Shown here piece after piece: positions 6,304 through 8,031 of a stretch of 8,031 nt of DNA. Made by a program: the position numbers and the translations under genes. Location: positions 15,952 to 23,982 of the forward strand of contig PAFF01000076.1 in assembly GCA_002704045.1 (NCBI GenBank), given 5' to 3'. How positions within the stretch are numbered: the first letter of the stretch is position 1; each line of letters opens with the position of its first letter. The notes beneath the pieces were generated by a model. That model made no database searches. It was given only the letters and a program-made list of their open reading frames with translations, and was not told where the DNA came from. This DNA comes from Fidelibacterota bacterium. GTDB lineage: Bacteria; Fidelibacterota; Marinisomatia; SCGC-AAA003-L08; GCA-002704045.

Positions 6304-6344
6304 AATTAATCTTCTTGAAACTTCAAGGAAGCTGAATTAATTCA
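6304..6344 (-). promoter_or_regulatory. Candidate bacterial SECIS hairpin of msrB
   Basis: From the TGA (6344-6342) on the minus strand, the upper stem is CTT/AAG, a bulged C, then CTTGA/TCAAG, closing the loop AGTT (6322-6319); the core spans 6331-6311. A 7-bp lower stem AATTAAT/ATTAATT then pairs the last A of the TGA and the bases after it with bases spanning the TAA stop (6308-6306). The apical loop starts 19 nt after the TGA and has G second. Both features match the published bacterial SECIS description, and the distance equals that in the GST-like gene. Confidence 0.75.
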
Positions 6345-6677
6345 GTATCTTTTGTAATCTGGTGGGGGTCCATCCTCAAAAACATGACCTAAATGAGCAT
6401 CGCATTTATTGCATTTTACTTCAATTCTTTTACTTCCCAAAGAATAGTCCTCGATGTATTTTATAATATTATCATTTATTGCCTTTGTAAAGTCTGGCCA
6501 ACCTCCTCCAGATTTCATCTTATGTTCAGATTTAAATAAAGGAGCATCACAACAAATACATCTATACGTACCATTTTGAAAAAAATTACAATATTTTCCA
6601 GAATAAGGTATTTCAGTTCCACCTTCTCTTGTAATGTGATATTCTTTCTTGGTCAATATTTTTTTATAATCTTTCAA
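6306..6677 (-). CDS. msrB: Selenocysteine-containing methionine-R-sulfoxide reductase B (in-frame TGA = Sec112)
   Basis: MsrB reduces methionine-R-sulfoxide in oxidised proteins. The gene encodes 123 residues if TGA 6342-6344 is read as Sec. The zinc-binding pairs CxxC are at 40/43 and 89/92; SGGGWPDF is at 56-63, and DAHLGHVFEDGPPP at 93-106. The frame then reads KRY-TGA-INSASLKFQED-TAA, where the family has RYC(I/V)NSASLKF, so TGA sits exactly on the catalytic Cys. A hairpin follows (see SECIS entry). Stopping at the TGA would give 111 residues with no catalytic residue. The usual resolving Cys (GCGWPSF) is Gly58 here; Cys30 (GKYCNFF) or Cys42 might replace it. The start is probably TTG 6677, since an in-frame TAA lies three codons upstream and there is no ATG; TTG 6656 is a fallback. 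It follows yaaA by 13 nt and is last in the operon. Confidence 0.93.
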
Positions 6678-6690
6678 ATGCTTTTAAATT

Positions 6691-7386
6691 TTAAGTTTCT
6701 TTTATAAAGGACTTACCATCCCATTTAAATCCACCATAAGAAAAGCCTGCAAAATCATCAATTGATTTTACTTGATTTAGAGCTAAATATCTTATAAAAT
6801 TGCCTTTTACAGCTTTACCGTAATGACCTGCAGTTGCTGTTTTCCCTTTGGTAATAACATTAAATTCAACTTCAACAACATTATCTGATTTTGTATATGC
6901 TTTTCTATGAACCTGAGGTAATAAATCTATTATCAAATCCTCAGACTCTAACTCTTCTGTGATAATTGGATTCCAATGATATTGTAAAGACAATACATTC
7001 ATCTTAAGTTTATAATCTGGTATTAAAGTCATTGGAGTTAGCATTCCGAACAAGCCACTTAAAATACGAACGTGTTTTTCCATATAATTTCTTGATCGTT
7101 TTGGAACAGTTACCCAATCCAAATTCTCGTATACTACACCAGTATATCTTTCTATCGCATTCCAACATCTACTATTCATCACATCTTGATTTTGCCTATG
7201 AAATGCAATAGCTTTTTCTTCAGATGTACCATAAATGGATCTTAAATCTTCATTTGAGATTAAATCTAATAATCTTACAACCTGTTCAACATCTTCCATA
7301 AACTTAAAATCTGTATTTTTAAATTTAATTTCCATTGGTCTTTTTATTCGATTTTTGCCTTCACTTGAGGGAATTAAAATTATCAT
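6691..7386 (-). CDS. yaaA: YaaA/DUF328 family peroxide stress protein
   Basis: A 231-residue cytoplasmic protein of the YaaA (DUF328, UPF0246) family. Escherichia coli YaaA limits intracellular iron and DNA/protein damage during hydrogen peroxide stress and has DNA-binding activity; its exact biochemistry is unsettled. Family landmarks seen are ILIPSSEGK (residues 3-11, where many members have LxPPSEGK or LISPAK), YTGVVYENL, the strongly conserved RILSGLFGMLTPMTLIPDYKLKM, HYGKAVKGNFIRYLA and a C-terminal DFAGFSYGGFKWDG. Length is at the short end for the family (about 240-260). The start is ATG 7384-7386 with AAAGGAAAA upstream, 12 nt after the DUF4340 stop, so it is co-transcribed with it. 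The next gene, 13 nt on, is msrB; pairing with a methionine sulfoxide reductase fits an oxidative-stress role. Confidence 0.92.
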   Translation of the reverse strand: MIILIPSSEGKNRIKRPMEIKFKNTDFKFMEDVEQVVRLLDLISNEDLRSIYGTSEEKAIAFHRQNQDVMNSRCWNAIERYTGVVYENLDWVTVPKRSRNYMEKHVRILSGLFGMLTPMTLIPDYKLKMNVLSLQYHWNPIITEELESEDLIIDLLPQVHRKAYTKSDNVVEVEFNVITKGKTATAGHYGKAVKGNFIRYLALNQVKSIDDFAGFSYGGFKWDGKSFIKET

Positions 7387-7398
7387 CTATTTTCCTTT

Positions 7399-7962
7399 TT
7401 AATTAGAAAGTTTTAGTGAGTCAGATTCTGATATTAAATTTTTTGGGGGGTCGCCCCAAAAAGTATCTCGTGCGAAAATATCATTAATAACATTTTTATT
7501 AGTAAGATAAACATTTGGACTTTTCCCAATCCTCAAGTTATTTCTCTGAAAATCAATCTTTGATCTACCAAAAATATAATGGGCTAATTTATCATCATTT
7601 TTATTAAAAATAGATACGTGTGTACCCAATGAATCATCGACTGACAACACTGACCACTGATCCTTATCAGTAGCGAGTAAAGTTTGTTTTTTACATCCTA
7701 GAACATTATCAAAAAATTTATCTATTCTTTCTTGTTTAACTATTAAAGTATCATTACCTGAAATTTCCCAACCACTTTCATCAATTAACAATTCTATTGA
7801 ATTTTCTTTTTGAGTGATAATAATTTTTGTTATTGAATTTTTATCACCTTTATAAATTAATTCAGAAGAGGTTCGATTAGATTTATTATTTGATAACTTT
7901 AAAATTACTAATAATAATAAAACAAATATGAAAATTAAATTATTTCTTAGGTTTTTATTCAT
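7399..7962 (-). CDS. DUF4340-type membrane-anchored protein
   Basis: A 187-residue protein with one N-terminal membrane anchor (about residues 8-23, preceded by MNKNLRNN) and a predicted periplasmic domain resembling DUF4340. Landmarks are ESGWEISGNDTLIVKQERIDKFFDNVLG, LSVDDSLGTHVSIFNKN, AHYIFGRSK, SPNVYLTN and a terminal FARDTFWGDPP. DUF4340 members are usually longer (300 or more), so this is a short form carrying about one domain unit. In other bacteria such genes commonly follow GldG-like ABC-transporter accessory genes; here the start ATG overlaps the stop of an upstream gene by 4 nt (ATGA), in keeping with that. It has a good Shine-Dalgarno, AAGGAG, about 9 nt before the ATG. Molecular function is unknown, and the family assignment is from pattern memory only. 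Confidence 0.75.
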   Translation of the reverse strand: MNKNLRNNLIFIFVLLLLVILKLSNNKSNRTSSELIYKGDKNSITKIIITQKENSIELLIDESGWEISGNDTLIVKQERIDKFFDNVLGCKKQTLLATDKDQWSVLSVDDSLGTHVSIFNKNDDKLAHYIFGRSKIDFQRNNLRIGKSPNVYLTNKNVINDIFARDTFWGDPPKNLISESDSLKLSN

Positions 7963-8031
7963 CTAAATTCTCTCCTTAACCTAGACTCACGCATTTTTTC
8001 ACTATTGAATTTAAATAAAGCTAAAATTATT
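7959..8031 (-). CDS. C-terminal tail of an upstream gene (possibly GldG/ABC-transporter accessory), partial
   Basis: Only the last 23 codons are visible: a short hydrophobic run IILALF, then a charged basic end (KMRESRLRREFR) and stop TGA, which overlaps the DUF4340 start as ATGA. A transmembrane helix followed by a short basic cytoplasmic tail fits the end of a membrane protein. The GldG-like identity comes only from the DUF4340 neighbour. If real, it shows that TGA also works as a plain stop in this genome; no stable hairpin is obvious after it. Confidence 0.5.
   Translation of the reverse strand, partial: IILALFKFNSEKMRESRLRREFR

Noticed and set aside
3448..6344. Genetic code change (TGA read as Trp or Cys throughout)
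   Set aside because: Both TGA codons align with Cys, not Trp. TGG is used for Trp and TGT for Cys in the window, and the right-edge gene appears to stop at TGA.
6342..6677. msrB as a 111-residue truncated gene or pseudogene ending at TGA
   Set aside because: The 11 codons after the TGA match the family C-terminus and end in TAA. The TGA falls on the catalytic Cys codon and is followed by a SECIS-like hairpin.
1..8031. CRISPR array, tRNA/rRNA gene, insertion sequence or attachment site
   Set aside because: I found no direct repeats with regular spacing, no cloverleaf or rRNA-like segments, and no transposase or integrase; the window is almost fully occupied by the listed genes.

Overview
The window comes from a very AT-rich (well under 40% GC by eye), gene-dense Gram-negative bacterium. 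An outer-membrane secretin and exported proteins support the Gram-negative call. Marine oligotroph lineages (for example SAR406/Marinimicrobia or SAR86-like) would fit the base composition and gene mix, but the lineage cannot be fixed from this sequence. It is an ordinary chromosomal stretch with no mobile element, tRNA, rRNA or CRISPR array.

The main result is that two genes on the minus strand each carry one in-frame TGA exactly at the catalytic cysteine codon of their family. In a glutathione S-transferase-like protein (2845-3483) the family motif RRCPYA(M/I)RAR reads RR-TGA-PYAIRAR. In a methionine sulfoxide reductase B (6306-6677) the family motif RYC(I/V)NSASL reads RY-TGA-INSASLKF. Coding similarity continues on both sides of each TGA. 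Each TGA is followed 19 nt later by the apical loop of a hairpin with a G in its first two loop positions, which fits bacterial SECIS elements. Both are best read as selenoproteins that a standard ORF caller would truncate. TGG is used for Trp, TGT for Cys, and one neighbouring gene appears to end in TGA, which argues against a global code change.

Layout, left to right. Minus strand 1-1561: a proline iminopeptidase (partial at the left edge) overlaps by one base the stop of an upstream D-2-hydroxyacid dehydrogenase. Plus strand 1675-2841: an FAD-dependent amine-oxidase/desaturase-like flavoprotein, divergent from the dehydrogenase and convergent with the GST-like selenoprotein. The 126-bp divergent spacer 3484-3609 holds a perfect CRP-type palindrome and a 20-bp AT-rich palindrome. 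Plus strand 3610-4191: an unrecognised, very lysine-rich exported protein, ending at a bidirectional terminator shared with the convergent secretin (minus, 4240-6198). Minus strand 6306-8031: an apparent operon reading from the right edge inward, with the tail of an unknown (possibly GldG-like) gene, a DUF4340 membrane-anchored protein, YaaA (peroxide stress) and the MsrB selenoprotein, closed by an intrinsic terminator that sits in the secretin leader.

Functionally, YaaA plus Sec-MsrB look like an oxidative-damage pair, and the GST-like selenoprotein adds a second probable thiol/selenol redox enzyme. The selenocysteine machinery itself (selA, selB, selC, selD) is not in the window.
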